NCBI RefSeq assembly: GCF_004382825.2 | Contig: NZ_SDQO02000002.1 | Span: forward strand, 62,001 to 126,000 | Reading direction: 5' to 3' | Length of the DNA: 64,000 bases | DNA from: Corynebacterium silvaticum | Lineage (GTDB): Bacteria > Actinomycetota > Actinomycetes > Mycobacteriales > Mycobacteriaceae | Shown here: positions 1 through 9,844 of the stretch, piece by piece | Layout: every line of letters starts with the position of its first letter | Position numbering within the stretch: the stretch's first letter is position 1 | Position numbers and translations under genes: made by a program | The notes under the pieces: generated by a model | Seen by the model: only the letters and a program-made list of their open reading frames with translations | Told to the model about the DNA's origin: nothing | Database searches by the model: none

Positions 1-1640
1 CCAGTATCGCTCTTGCAGCTGTGTTCGTTGCCGTCTTTGGCACGTCCATTCCGGTCTTGGTCTTTGCTATTGGCTTCCTCTATGTTCCGCAGCTTTCCCG
101 CATCGTGCGAGCTAATGTGCTCAGCGAGTTCGGTGAGGATTACGTCTCTGCGGCCAAGGTGATGGGCGCTCAGATCCCTCATATCCTGATCAAGCATGTT
201 GCTCGCAACACGATCTCCCCCATTGCAGTTTTTGCTACGGTGCTGGTTGCAGACGCTATCGTGTTCGAGGCCTCCCTGTCCTTTATTAACGCTGGTGTGA
301 AGCCACCTTCACCATCATGGGGCAACATCCTCGCTGATGGTAAGCAGCTTCTCCTTACCGGTTCCTGGTGGCCTACCTTCTTCCCCGGCCTCATGATCCT
401 TGTGACTGTGCTCGCGCTGAACATCCTCTCCGAGGGGCTTACCGACGCCATGGCGTCGCCACGCATCAAGCTCACCGCAAAGGTCTCCGACAACGACCCC
501 AGCATCGATACCCGCAATACCCTCGGCCAGTCCACAGAGAAGGAAGCGGCTCGCTCGCTGAACACCTCTCTCGCAGCTCTCCGAGAAGCGGAAATGAGTG
601 AAGACCGCCGGCTTGTTTATACCCGCGGCGAGGCACCACTGATTCAGGTCAAGGATCTCTCCATTGCTTTCCCTGCTGCGCACGGAGACGTGAGCATTGT
701 GGATAAAGTGAACTTCACCGTGTCACCGGGCCAGACGATGGGCCTCGTGGGCGAGTCGGGCTGTGGCAAGTCCCTGGTGTCTATGGCCATCATGGGTCTA
801 CTTCCGCCCACCGCCAAGATCACTGGTGAAATCCTCTTTGACGGCAAGAATCTTCTCGATCTTAAGCCAGAAGAGCACAATGCCCTCCGCGGACATGACA
901 TGGCCATGATCTATCAAGATGCCCTGAGCTCTTTGAACCCCTCGATGTTGATTCGCACGCAACTGCAGCAGCTGATCCGCCGTGGTGGAAAGCGCACTGC
1001 AGAAGAGCTGATGGAGCTTGTCGGTCTTGACCCAGTGCGTACCCTCAAGTCTTATCCGCATGAGCTTTCCGGTGGTCAGCGCCAACGTGTGCTCATCGCT
1101 ATGGCTCTTACACGCAACCCGCGCCTGCTTATCGCCGACGAGCCGACAACAGCTCTCGACGTAACCGTGCAGCACCAGGTCGTCGATTTGCTCAATGACC
1201 TGCGTGAAAAGCTCGGTTTCTCCATGGTCTTTGTCAGCCACGACCTTGCTTTGGTGGCTAAGCTAGCTCACAAGATCACGGTCATGTACGCAGGTCAGGT
1301 CGTCGAGCAGGGTAATACCCGCGAGCTTCTCTCCAAACCGCAGCATGAGTACACCCGAGGCCTCCTGGGTGCTGTGCTGTCCATCGAAGCTGGCGCGGAT
1401 CGTCTCTACCAGGTACCGGGAACCGTGCCGAGCCCTCGCGAGTTTGTTATCGGTGACCGCTTTGCACCGCGTTCCAGCTACCCGACCACGGGCTTGGATC
1501 AGCGTCCGCTCCTCCGCCTTGTTGACGGTTCAGAGACCCACTGCTTTGCCGCCACAGATGCGTTGCTCGCACTGCGCCGCGAGGAAGCAGCCGCTAGCAG
1601 CAACCTCGATGTTGAAGGTTTGGAAGGTGAAATCCGATGA
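1..1640 (+). CDS. Fused permease-ATPase subunit of a dipeptide-type ABC importer (5' end outside window)
   Basis: The frame is already open at the first base, so the N-terminus lies upstream. The first ~150 visible residues are a DppC/OppC-like permease: hydrophobic segments and an EAA-type loop around GEDYVSAAKVMGAQIPH. After a linker, residues ~205-450 form an ABC ATPase with Walker A GESGCGKS, signature LSGGQRQR and Walker B LLIADEPT. The C-terminal stretch resembles the oligopeptide/dipeptide C-terminal domain, including the VPGTVPSP motif. Permease and ATPase in one chain is less usual than separate dppC and dppD. The stop codon overlaps the next ATG (ATGA), indicating translational coupling. 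It should act at the inner membrane with a binding protein and a second permease encoded upstream. The substrate is not known; the aldolase gene downstream makes sialic acid a possibility. Confidence 0.85.
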   Translation, partial: SIALAAVFVAVFGTSIPVLVFAIGFLYVPQLSRIVRANVLSEFGEDYVSAAKVMGAQIPHILIKHVARNTISPIAVFATVLVADAIVFEASLSFINAGVKPPSPSWGNILADGKQLLLTGSWWPTFFPGLMILVTVLALNILSEGLTDAMASPRIKLTAKVSDNDPSIDTRNTLGQSTEKEAARSLNTSLAALREAEMSEDRRLVYTRGEAPLIQVKDLSIAFPAAHGDVSIVDKVNFTVSPGQTMGLVGESGCGKSLVSMAIMGLLPPTAKITGEILFDGKNLLDLKPEEHNALRGHDMAMIYQDALSSLNPSMLIRTQLQQLIRRGGKRTAEELMELVGLDPVRTLKSYPHELSGGQRQRVLIAMALTRNPRLLIADEPTTALDVTVQHQVVDLLNDLREKLGFSMVFVSHDLALVAKLAHKITVMYAGQVVEQGNTRELLSKPQHEYTRGLLGAVLSIEAGADRLYQVPGTVPSPREFVIGDRFAPRSSYPTTGLDQRPLLRLVDGSETHCFAATDALLALRREEAAASSNLDVEGLEGEIR

Positions 1641-2470
1641 GTAATCCCCAGATGCAGCAGCGCAACAATCTCACGGGTCGTGACAGCGATGCTCCTATCA
1701 TTGAGCTTCGCGACGTCAACGTGATCCACAAAACGCGCACTGGAAAGCTCTTCCGCCCCGAAACCCTTCACGCCAACAAGGACATCAACTTCCACGTTGA
1801 CCGTGGCCAGGTTGTTGGCATCGTTGGCGAGTCCGGCTGCGGTAAATCCACGCTAGCCCGCGTCATGGTCGGTCTGCAGAAGCCCACCAGCGGCGAGGTT
1901 TACTTCCGTGGGGAGAAAATGACGGGACGCGGTCACCAGCGTAAAGAGTTGGGCCGTGCCATCTCCGTTGTTTTCCAGGATCCAGCCACTGCGCTGAATC
2001 CACGTATGACGGTCAAGGACCAGCTCCTCGATCCCATGCGCGTGCATAAGATCGACGATGAAGCCGGTCGTCTCAAGAGGGTCCGCGTTCTCCTGAGCCT
2101 CGTGGGCCTCCCACAATCCGCTCTTGATGTTCTGCCCCGTCAGATCTCTGGTGGCCAACGTCAGCGCGTGGCTATTGCCCGTGCGCTTGCGCTGGAACCG
2201 GATGTGATCATCGCTGATGAGCCTACTTCTGCGCTTGACGTCTCGGTGCGTGCACAGATTCTCAACCTGCTCACCGACCTACGCAATGAATTGGGACTCG
2301 GCCTCGTGTTCATTTCGCACGATATCAACACCGTGCGTTATGTCTCCGACCGCATGTGCGTGATGTACAAGGGCGAGATTATTGAGGAACAACCCACCGA
2401 GCTTCTCTTCTCTCAGCCTCAGCAGGAATACACAAAGACGCTGCTTGCCGCAACGCCGTCCCTCCTCTAA
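1637..2470 (+). CDS. ABC importer ATPase subunit, DppF/OppF-like
   Basis: A 277-residue ATP-binding protein of the peptide/nickel importer class. Walker A is GESGCGKS near residue 63, the signature ISGGQRQRV near 168 and Walker B VIIADEPTSALD near 190, followed by the H-loop FISHD. It overlaps the fused permease-ATPase gene by four bases and would be the second nucleotide-binding half of the same transporter. It is a little shorter than typical OppF (about 300 residues or more) because the C-terminal extension after the ATPase core is short. The start is fixed by the ATGA overlap. The family call is secure; the substrate is unknown. Confidence 0.88.
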   Translation: MSNPQMQQRNNLTGRDSDAPIIELRDVNVIHKTRTGKLFRPETLHANKDINFHVDRGQVVGIVGESGCGKSTLARVMVGLQKPTSGEVYFRGEKMTGRGHQRKELGRAISVVFQDPATALNPRMTVKDQLLDPMRVHKIDDEAGRLKRVRVLLSLVGLPQSALDVLPRQISGGQRQRVAIARALALEPDVIIADEPTSALDVSVRAQILNLLTDLRNELGLGLVFISHDINTVRYVSDRMCVMYKGEIIEEQPTELLFSQPQQEYTKTLLAATPSLL

Positions 2471-2497
2471 ATACGTTTTTAAGAATCGAGTTTTACC

Positions 2498-3421
2498 ATG
2501 TCTTCCATTGTTTCCGGTATCGTCCCCCCAGTCCTCACACCGCTGCACGCTGATCGCAGCCTTGACCTGGAATCGCTCGCTCGTCTTGTTGAGCACCTCA
2601 TCGGTGCTGGTGTCGACGGTTTGTTCGCCCTGGGATCCTCCGGCGAAGTCGCATTCCTCAGCGATGAGGATCGCGGCATCGTTATCAACGAGATCGTGAA
2701 GCTGGCCAAGGGCCGCGTGCCCGTGTACGCCGGAGTCATTGACACTCAGGCAAACCGCGTAATCAAGCATGTTCGCCAGGCAGAGGCAGCTGGCGTGGAC
2801 GCTGTGGTTGTCACGGCTCCCTTCTATGCCATCTGTGGCCCCAACGAGATCGAAGCACACTTCCGCGCCATCGCAGAGGCCACCGAGCTTCCCATCATTG
2901 CCTATGACATCCCCGTGTGCGTGCACTCCAAGTTGTCCTCCGAAATGTTGGTCAAGCTTGGCAAGGACGGCGTTCTCGCAGGTGTGAAGGATTCCTCTGG
3001 CGACGATGTTTCTTTCCGCCGCTTGGTGATGCTCAACAAGGCAGCTGGTTCACCGCTGACCCTGCTGACCGGCCACGAGGCAGTAGTAGATGGATCTTTC
3101 ATCGCTGGTGCCGACGGCTGCGTCCCCGGCCTGGGCAACGTCGACCCCGCAGGCTACGTCCGCATGTGGAAGGCAGCTCAGTCCAGCGATTGGGAGACCG
3201 TACGCACTGAGCAGGATCGTCTCGCCGCACTCTTTGAGATCGTCTTCCAGCCGCGCGGCAAAGTCGGACCGGCTGCCGGCGTCGGCTCCTTCAAGACCGC
3301 CCTTGAACTCATGGGCGTGTTCTCTTCAAACTTGATGTCCGCACCACTCGCGCCTATCGACGACGCCGAGTCCCGCGATGACATCGCAGCAATCCTGCGC
3401 ACTGCAGGTTTGCTGGGCTAA
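2498..3421 (+). CDS. N-acetylneuraminate lyase / dihydrodipicolinate synthase family aldolase
   Basis: A 307-residue class I (Schiff-base) aldolase of the DapA/NanA superfamily. Visible marks are GLFALGSSGEVAFLS (the GxxGE loop, residues ~43-57), IAYDIPV with the conserved tyrosine near residue 135, and the Schiff-base lysine in AGVKDSSGD near residue 164. The trp-to-oriC genes elsewhere look like core metabolism, whereas this one follows an ABC importer by 27 bases, which suggests it acts on the imported substrate. Sialic acid cleavage to pyruvate and N-acetylmannosamine is one candidate, since corynebacteria of this group use host sialic acid. A keto-sugar-acid aldolase is also possible. 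Lysine biosynthesis is less likely given the context. Family certain, substrate inferred. Confidence 0.7.
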   Translation: MSSIVSGIVPPVLTPLHADRSLDLESLARLVEHLIGAGVDGLFALGSSGEVAFLSDEDRGIVINEIVKLAKGRVPVYAGVIDTQANRVIKHVRQAEAAGVDAVVVTAPFYAICGPNEIEAHFRAIAEATELPIIAYDIPVCVHSKLSSEMLVKLGKDGVLAGVKDSSGDDVSFRRLVMLNKAAGSPLTLLTGHEAVVDGSFIAGADGCVPGLGNVDPAGYVRMWKAAQSSDWETVRTEQDRLAALFEIVFQPRGKVGPAAGVGSFKTALELMGVFSSNLMSAPLAPIDDAESRDDIAAILRTAGLLG

Positions 3422-3456
3422 TAAGCTCCGCCCTTACCAGGCGGAAACCGGAAAAC

Positions 3457-3519
3457 AAGCTCACTGCCTTCTTGCCTGAAGATTCCACACAGATATCAGG
3501 CAGGGAGGCGGTGAGCCTT
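3457..3519. terminator. Long imperfect hairpin between convergent genes
   Basis: The arms at 3457-3479 and 3496-3519 are complementary over about 22 bases with a few mismatches, around a 16-base loop, and are followed by an AT-rich stretch. It lies between the aldolase gene and a convergent minus-strand gene, so it probably terminates both. Confidence 0.6.
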
Positions 3520-3535
3520 ATTATACTCTCAAATT

Positions 3536-3877
3536 TTATCTCACGGTAGCGTTGCGCACGACGCTGAAGTACTGGTTAGAGATATCAAGAGCCACAGTCT
3601 GGCCAGGCTGGACCACTTCACCCGATGGCAGGGTCAGAGTCTGGTTACCCAGCTCAGTTTCTCCGGTCGGAGTAAAGAGTCCGCCATGAATCCAGTGCGT
3701 AATCGCATCGGCAGACTTCTGGGTGCCGTAGAACTTGTAGCCATAGCTGAAGACGTGGGAGTCGCCCACAGGTCCGACTTCGCCTAGATAGTCTGGCTTA
3801 GCAAATCCGATTTGTGATGCCGCTCGATCTTCAACGGTAGCGATGGTGGGGGTGATGTTGTCAAAATCAGAAGCCAT
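3536..3877 (-). CDS. Hypothetical protein, possibly a secreted protein that lost its signal-peptide start
   Basis: The longest ATG frame gives 113 residues with no recognised domain; it is mostly polar with several Gly, Thr and Val. Reading the same frame upstream of this ATG gives a hydrophobic stretch ending in PATAMA, followed by SDF, which looks like the end of a Sec signal peptide with an AxA cleavage site. That frame is closed by TGA at about 3919 and holds no start codon after it. Either the gene is truncated or frameshifted upstream, or the cytoplasmic-looking start at 3877 is used. No homologue is recognised. It may be a decayed exported protein. Confidence 0.45.
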   Translation of the reverse strand: MASDFDNITPTIATVEDRAASQIGFAKPDYLGEVGPVGDSHVFSYGYKFYGTQKSADAITHWIHGGLFTPTGETELGNQTLTLPSGEVVQPGQTVALDISNQYFSVVRNATVR

Positions 3878-4060
3878 AGCGGTGGCGGGGATTCCGAAGG
3901 CGATACCTAGAAAAATATATCAACTTGCTCTGAAGACTCTACAGGCAATTAGCAGGAAAATTTTTCCCACACATTTCACCCTATACCGACACAAAACTCA
4001 AGCTCACAACCACTTTTTACGGGTTTTACGCCCAGATATATATTTTTCACCCCACAACCG

Positions 4061-5310
4061 TCACCCCGCCACGAGCGACCACAAAGAATAGAAAAATGCC
4101 GCACAATAAACCACCACAATGGTTAATTGAATCAACGGATGAGCCTGCCAGGTAACCCGCCATTCCGGGTTGCGGTTACCGTGTGCCCTAGCAGCACGAA
4201 GCAACAAAACCGGGATAATAGACATAATCGCACCGGCAAAACCACCTGCATACGTCAGGGCAGCCACAAATCCCGTAAAACCGGCAAAGAAAATCACCAG
4301 CGGCGGAATCACGGTAAGGGACAGCGCTGCGATTCGCTGCCAGCCGGTTTCCTTCCAGTGGAAGATATTCAGGACGTTGCGCATCGTCGTAAAGCCAATC
4401 GCCAGAAACGACGTCAACATGGCGCAAAGAGCAAAGATATTAGCCAGATAAAAGGCCACGGTGCCCAAGGAATCACCCCAGGCAATGGTGATCACTTCCG
4501 TGACGTCGGTACCCAGCAAGCCAAGCGCGGCGAAGGGGACAATCGCCAAGGTAAAACCGGTGATTCCCATCCCGGCCACAACCGCGTGAGGTATGGCGTT
4601 CGGATTATGGTCGCGTAGCCCACGAGCGAGTTCCGGCACCACATATTGGGCGAGAAACGTAAAAACTGCCAAATTCATGATGGGAATGATGAATGCGGGA
4701 TTCAGCACCACCACGTTAGAGATGGTGATACCCGGGCCGATAAAGGTCCATCCGCACAAAATGACGATGATCAGCGCCATCGCTGTGGTGATAGCACCTT
4801 CCGCGATACCTGTGGCATGCAGCCCAATCCACATCACCGCTGCACCCACGATGAAAAAGATGACTGTTCCCAGAGTCGGCGGAAGCCCAAGAAGGTTATG
4901 CAGAAGTGAACCCGACCCCGAGGCATATGCGATCAGGGCCCCGATCCCGTTCACCATAATGGCCACAAACACAAGCCATCGGCCGGCCTGGCCAAGATAC
5001 TTTTCCGCGAGCCCCGAAAGCTGGAAGTCTTCTTGAGTGCGCAGCGCCACCTCCGCCACATAGAGCATAGAAAAGGTGGTCAACGTGCCCGCAATGATGA
5101 GTGCGATGACGAGGGATAAAAACCACCATCACGGGAGGCATAAGGGATACTCAAAATACCCGCGCCGATATTCGTACCAAAAATCAATGCGATGCCCTGG
5201 GCCAGGGTAATCCGGTGATTATGGTGTTCTTGATGATGCTCGCCATGGTCTGTGCGAGCTTTCCCAGCGTTGTGGGTTGGCAACGTCAGGGCTTGTTTAT
5301 TGAAGGGCAT
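4061..5310 (-). pseudogene. Aromatic amino acid permease-like transporter (HAAAP family), frameshifted
   Basis: Two frames together encode one membrane protein of ~416 residues. The first (from 5310) has a His-rich N-terminus and the diagnostic FGTNIGAGILSIPYASRDGG. The second (to 4061) carries the remaining hydrophobic segments. They meet at a run of five A on the plus strand (5118-5122), five T in the coding sense. Six T would restore the reading frame through GGFLSLVIALII. Family membership (Trp/Tyr permease, proton-coupled) comes from the N-terminal motif. The gene lies 19 bases after gabD and in its direction, so the transported compound may be GABA or a related amino acid rather than tyrosine (inference). 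The defect may be a true mutation, a slippage switch or a homopolymer read error. Confidence 0.75.
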
Positions 5311-5329
5311 ACAACTCCTTGTTTTCTCG

Positions 5330-6791
5330 CTATTGCCACGCCACGTAGCGGATGTCTAAGTACTCAAAAATTCCTTCGACTCCGCCTTCCCGACCAAAAC
5401 CGGATTCTTTTACCCCTCCGAAAGGAGCAGCGGGGTCCGAAATAGCACCGCGATTGATGCCAACCATTCCGGCATTAAGCTCGGTGGCGAGCCGTTGAGC
5501 AGTATGGACGTTCTCGCTGAATCCATAAGCTGCCAGGCCAAACTGCGTTTGATTAGCCAGAGAAATCGCCTCTGCGAGATCAGAAAAAACCGTTATCGTG
5601 GCTACCGGGCCAAAAATTTCCTCATGCATTATGCGCGAGTCCGGAGCCACCTGAGTCAGCACAGTCGCGGGGTAAAAATAACCAGGACCATCGGGAACCA
5701 CGCCACCGCACTGAATGTGCGCGCCGTCTGAGACAGCGTCAGCGACCAACTCAGCAATCCGGTCCCGCTGCCGCTCAGTGATCATTGGCCCCAGCGTGGT
5801 CGACTGCTCTAGACCATGCCCAAGCACATAGCCTTCCATCAGTTCGGTTAGCCTGCGGGTGAATTCTTCTGCAATCTCCTCATGAACCAGGAAGCGGTTA
5901 GCCGCGATGCAGGCCTCCCCGCCGTTGCGCATCTTTGCCTGTAGCGCGCAGCTCACAACAAGATCAAGGTCAGCGTCTTTGTGCATCACAAAGGGCGCAT
6001 TTCCCCCCAACTCCATCGATGTCCTCTGCAAGGTGTCTGCCGACTGCCGGACGAGAGTTTTCCCCACGGGAGTCGATCCCGTGAACGTGACTTTACGCAA
6101 CCGTGAGTCTGCCATGAGCTCCTGCGATAAAGCAGCAGCGCGAGTGGTTGGGATAACAGAAAACACCCCGTCGGGAGCATCATGACGTTCCAATACCTCG
6201 GAGATCACCGCGCCGAGGAAAAGCAGCGTCAGGGGAGTCTCTGCAGCAGGTTTCACTATGATCGGACACCCCGCGGCAAGAGCTGGCGCGATCTTGCGAG
6301 TAGCCATTGCTAGGGGAAAATTCCACGGCGTAATCGCCAACACGGGTCCTGGGTCCTACCGGCGTGTGGGTTGTCAGGATGTGTCCGTTGCCGCCAGGAG
6401 CGGGGGAGAAGCGGCCCTGCACGCGCACAGATTCCTCCGCAAACCACCGAAAGTACTCATTTCCATAGCTCACTTCACCTTGGGCTTCCGCAAACGGCTT
6501 TCCCATCTCCAAGGTCATTGTCCGAGCAAAATCGTCACGACGCTCCTCTATCTCATGAAAAATCTCGTAGAGAACCTGTGACCGTTTTCTTGAAGGCCAC
6601 GCGGACCACTCAGCAAACGCCTTATCTGCCAGATCAAGGGCGCGCATCCATTCCGTCGATCCTGCATCACTAACGTGAACTAGTTCTTTCTCCGTGGCGG
6701 GATCGACAACAGAAAAGGTCTCCGTTAGGTCCTGAACCTGAGTGCCGATACGCACCCCCGTAGGAATTACAGGCAAAAGGGCACTAGTCAT
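5330..6791 (-). pseudogene. gabD: Succinate-semialdehyde dehydrogenase, frameshifted by a 7-bp duplication
   Basis: Two frames make one NAD(P)-dependent aldehyde dehydrogenase of about 485 residues. The first ends its homology at TTHTPVGP; the second resumes at [17 protein letters not shown]. Catalytic features survive in the second half: MELGGNAP with the general-base glutamate and [11 protein letters not shown] with the nucleophilic cysteine. The break is an exact tandem duplication of seven bases (6344-6357). Removing one copy restores the frame as [11 protein letters not shown]. The chosen start (MTSALLP, 6791) lies ten bases after the gabT stop; a longer frame to 6854 would overlap gabT. 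The normal role is oxidation of succinate semialdehyde to succinate, the last step of GABA breakdown. As read, the product is truncated and inactive. Confidence 0.88.
6344..6357. repeat. 7-bp tandem duplication inside gabD
   Basis: GGGTCCT occurs twice in direct tandem on the plus strand (6344-6350 and 6351-6357). Deleting one unit brings the two halves of gabD into one frame, so the duplication is the disabling change. Confidence 0.9.
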
Positions 6792-6801
6792 GGCCCTCCT
6801 C

Positions 6802-8139
6802 CTATCGCCCGGACTCTTCACGAAGGGAATCGCAGAGAATTCCCAAGCCCTCACGCAGCAAGCTTTCGCTTATAACCACGGGCGGAAGCAGCCGAATCAC
6901 ATTTCCGTCAATTCCACATGTCAGGATCAGGATCCCCTGCTTCTTACACGCCGCAGCAACTCGCGCTGTGAGATTAGGATTAGGTTTTCCGTGGGCGTCG
7001 ACAAGCTCCAGAGCTACCATTGCTCCGCGACCGCGAATCTCGGCAACCGTGTCCAGCTCCTTTGTCAAAGGATCGAGCACCTCACGCACAATGGCCTCGA
7101 TGTCTAGTGCCCGCTGGCGCAAATCCCAGCGCTTCATCTCTGCAACAGCCGCAAGCGACGCCGCACAGGCGATGGGGTTGCCACCATAGGTTCCACCCAG
7201 GCCGCCCACCACCGGAGCATCCATCATCTCCGCGCGTCCGGTAACCGCCGACAAGGGCAGTCCGCCCGCGATGCCTTTTGCCGTGGTGATCAGGTCCGGG
7301 ACTACGCCTTCATGATCGCAGGCAAACCACTCACCCGTACGGCAGAATCCGGCCTGAATCTCATCGGCAACAAAAACTACATTATTTTCCGTACACCACT
7401 GGGAAATAGCAGGCAAAAAGCCCTGAGCAGGGACAATGAAGCCACCCTCACCTTGAATCGGCTCGATCACCAGACAAGCAATGTTTTCCGCACCAATCTG
7501 TGTCTCGATCATGTGAATCGCATCTGCTGCGGCCTCGGCGCCACTTTTATTGTCGCGCAACGGATAAGACATCGGTGCCCGGAATACGTCTCCCGCCAGG
7601 GGACCGAACCCGGTCTTGTAGGGCTTGTTCTTTGCCGTCATTGCCATCGTGAGGTTGGTGCGCCCATGGTAGGCATTATCAAAGACGATCACAGCTTGCT
7701 TGCCGGTATATGCGCGGGCGATCTTGATGGCATTTTCTACGGCTTCCGCACCAGAGTTTAAAAGAACGGACTTTTTTGCGTGATCTCCTGGGGTGAGCTC
7801 CGCAAGCATCTCGGCAACTGCCACATAGGACTCGTAGGGGGAGACCATGAAGCTGGTGTGAGTGAAGCGTCGTACTGCATCGGATACTGCATCCGCGACG
7901 GCCTGGTTGGATCCTCCAACGGTGGTCACGGCGATGCCGGAGGCGAAATCGATCCACGAGTTACCGTCGGCGTCGACAAGCACGCCCCCGTCGGCATCCA
8001 CAACATAATCGGGCAATCCCGGGTTGAGCGCGCGTGCGACGGCCTTTTGCCTGCGTGTATCCAGTTCGGCGCTGTGCGGACCGGGGGCCTCTGCTACCTT
8101 GCGAACCTGCGGGAGACGGTAAGTGAGATCTTTCATCAT
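6802..8139 (-). CDS. gabT: 4-aminobutyrate aminotransferase
   Basis: A 445-residue fold-type I PLP aminotransferase of the class III (omega-amino) group. Visible are NSGAEAVENAIKIAR, VIFDNAYHGRTN, VFVADEIQAGF with the PLP-ring aspartate, and ITTAKGIAGGLPLSAV with the Schiff-base lysine. Length and motifs match GabT: GABA plus 2-oxoglutarate gives succinate semialdehyde plus glutamate. It is the first gene of a minus-strand unit with gabD and a permease, divergent from a PucR-family gene, as in the gabTDP/GabR arrangement of C. glutamicum. Two adjacent ATG codons (8139, 8136) follow GGAG; the second is better spaced. The gene is intact although its partners are broken. Confidence 0.92.
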   Translation of the reverse strand: MMKDLTYRLPQVRKVAEAPGPHSAELDTRRQKAVARALNPGLPDYVVDADGGVLVDADGNSWIDFASGIAVTTVGGSNQAVADAVSDAVRRFTHTSFMVSPYESYVAVAEMLAELTPGDHAKKSVLLNSGAEAVENAIKIARAYTGKQAVIVFDNAYHGRTNLTMAMTAKNKPYKTGFGPLAGDVFRAPMSYPLRDNKSGAEAAADAIHMIETQIGAENIACLVIEPIQGEGGFIVPAQGFLPAISQWCTENNVVFVADEIQAGFCRTGEWFACDHEGVVPDLITTAKGIAGGLPLSAVTGRAEMMDAPVVGGLGGTYGGNPIACAASLAAVAEMKRWDLRQRALDIEAIVREVLDPLTKELDTVAEIRGRGAMVALELVDAHGKPNPNLTARVAAACKKQGILILTCGIDGNVIRLLPPVVISESLLREGLGILCDSLREESGR

Positions 8140-8283
8140 TCTCCAATCACGTTTGTGATCACGGACACTCTATCTGTGATGTGCACCAGTGTAAAAAGAA
8201 ATACGTGACACAGTACATATACAAAGTGGATAATTTTTCAAAGACTTATCGACACAATGTCTAATCACAGCTAGAGTTTTCCT

Positions 8284-9830
8284 ATGTCGTCGGAGCAGCG
8301 TCACACCACACCACTAGGACAAGAATCCCTGACCTCACCTGGCTTTATCAACAACGCTCTCTCAAGCTCACTGAAATTATTGCCGCTGACGTAGAGTTTT
8401 GCTCCGTCCACCCCACAGAAATGCCAGACCCCACGGAATTCCTCGCACCCGGCGCGATCGTACTCACTACAGGAATTGCCTGGGGCACCGAGGCAGATGC
8501 CGCCGACTATGTCTCACGACTAGCTTCCTGCGGTGTTGTCGCGATCGGTTTTGGCAGCGGGGTCATTTACCCGCACCCACCCCCATCGCTCATTGCGGCA
8601 TGTACAGCGCACAGCATTGGGCTTTTCGACGTCCCCCGCGCAATCCCTTTCGTCTCCATCCAAGCGCGGGTACACCAGGAGATTCTGCGACGCCGAACCG
8701 TCGCCCAAGAATCACTACATACAGCACAGGAGGCGCTCAATTCCGCAGCACTGCGCGGGGGAATAACCCAGCTCTTGCATGAGCTTGCATCAAGTATTAC
8801 CGCGGACGCGGCGTTAAGTGATGCAGCGGGCACCCTCATATTCTCCCCAGACAATGACCACTATGGCGTTGCACAGCGTGCACGCGCGCTTATCCGGGAG
8901 GGAAACATAAGGGAAGCCGTCTTGAACAGCGGCGATGTGGTCACAATGACCCAGCGTTTGGGCACTGGTGATGGTTTTTTACTGCTGGTTCTTGCTTCCG
9001 CCACGGGGTTTGACGCACGCGCGCGTAGTTTGATCAAACACGCCTCAGGACTCATAGAAATCCTTGCCCACAATCACGGGAATGACTCCCATGAGGCAGA
9101 AAAACTAGCACTAGGCATCCTTGCCCAACATCCCCTCCTGACAGAAACTGCACAGCACGTTTTATCCGCGCTGAGCAATCACGACAATGCCCTACAGATT
9201 GCCTATATCCATGCCGATTCTCCTTTAGCTATCACCAAGGCACTCAACCGCCTGACCAAACCAACCCCATCAGCCACTGTCCCACGCACAGTCGCTATTG
9301 CCCTGGGCAGTACCAGCGCCATCGCAGTGCACGCCGGCACATCGGAATCATTGTTTATGCAGGCCATAGGGCCGCGTCATCAGCTGCGCATTGCTTTCAG
9401 CGACCCTCTGACGCCTTCTGACCTCACCCCGGAGCTGGTGGAGCGCCTAAGCGTACAGGCGCAGAATCTGATGCTAGGCACCTCCAGCACAAGCACACAC
9501 CATGATTCCTGGTTTAACAATCCCGAGTTTCTCCGACTCACAGCCGCACATAGATTGCGCACAATCGATACCTTGGACGAGCACGATTGCACGAACAATA
9601 GCGCCTACCGGGCAACACTTGAGGCGTTTTTACGACACAACGGCAACGCTGCCGCCGCAGCCCAACAGCTCGGCATCCACAGACACACCATGCGTAATCA
9701 TCTCCACCACATCGAGGATCTCTGCTCTATCAACCTTAACGATCCCGTGACCAGGGCCGAGCTTCTTCTCCTACTCATGAGTCATGGCGCTCATACAAAA
9801 GGGGATCGGCTACAGCACCCGACCCCCTAA
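8284..9830 (+). pseudogene. gabR: PucR-family regulator of the GABA genes, N-terminus disrupted
   Basis: The open frame with a normal start gives 469 residues from ATG 8421. The reading frame upstream of this ATG (from about 8320) is clearly coding: it encodes IPDLTWLYQQRSLKL and then VHPTEMPDPTEFL, the start of the PucR N-terminal domain that leads to AIVLTTG. That stretch has no ATG, GTG or TTG after the previous stop. Either an ATG at 8284 was joined to it before a frameshift, or the ATC near 8321, which follows AGGA at a suitable distance, was once ATG. The C-terminus has the PucR helix-turn-helix (NGNAAAAAQQLGIHRHTMRNH). Divergent from gabT, it probably activated gabT and gabD with GABA as the signal. 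A truncated product from 8421 may still bind DNA. Confidence 0.72.
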
Positions 9831-9844
9831 GTACTACGCGCATA

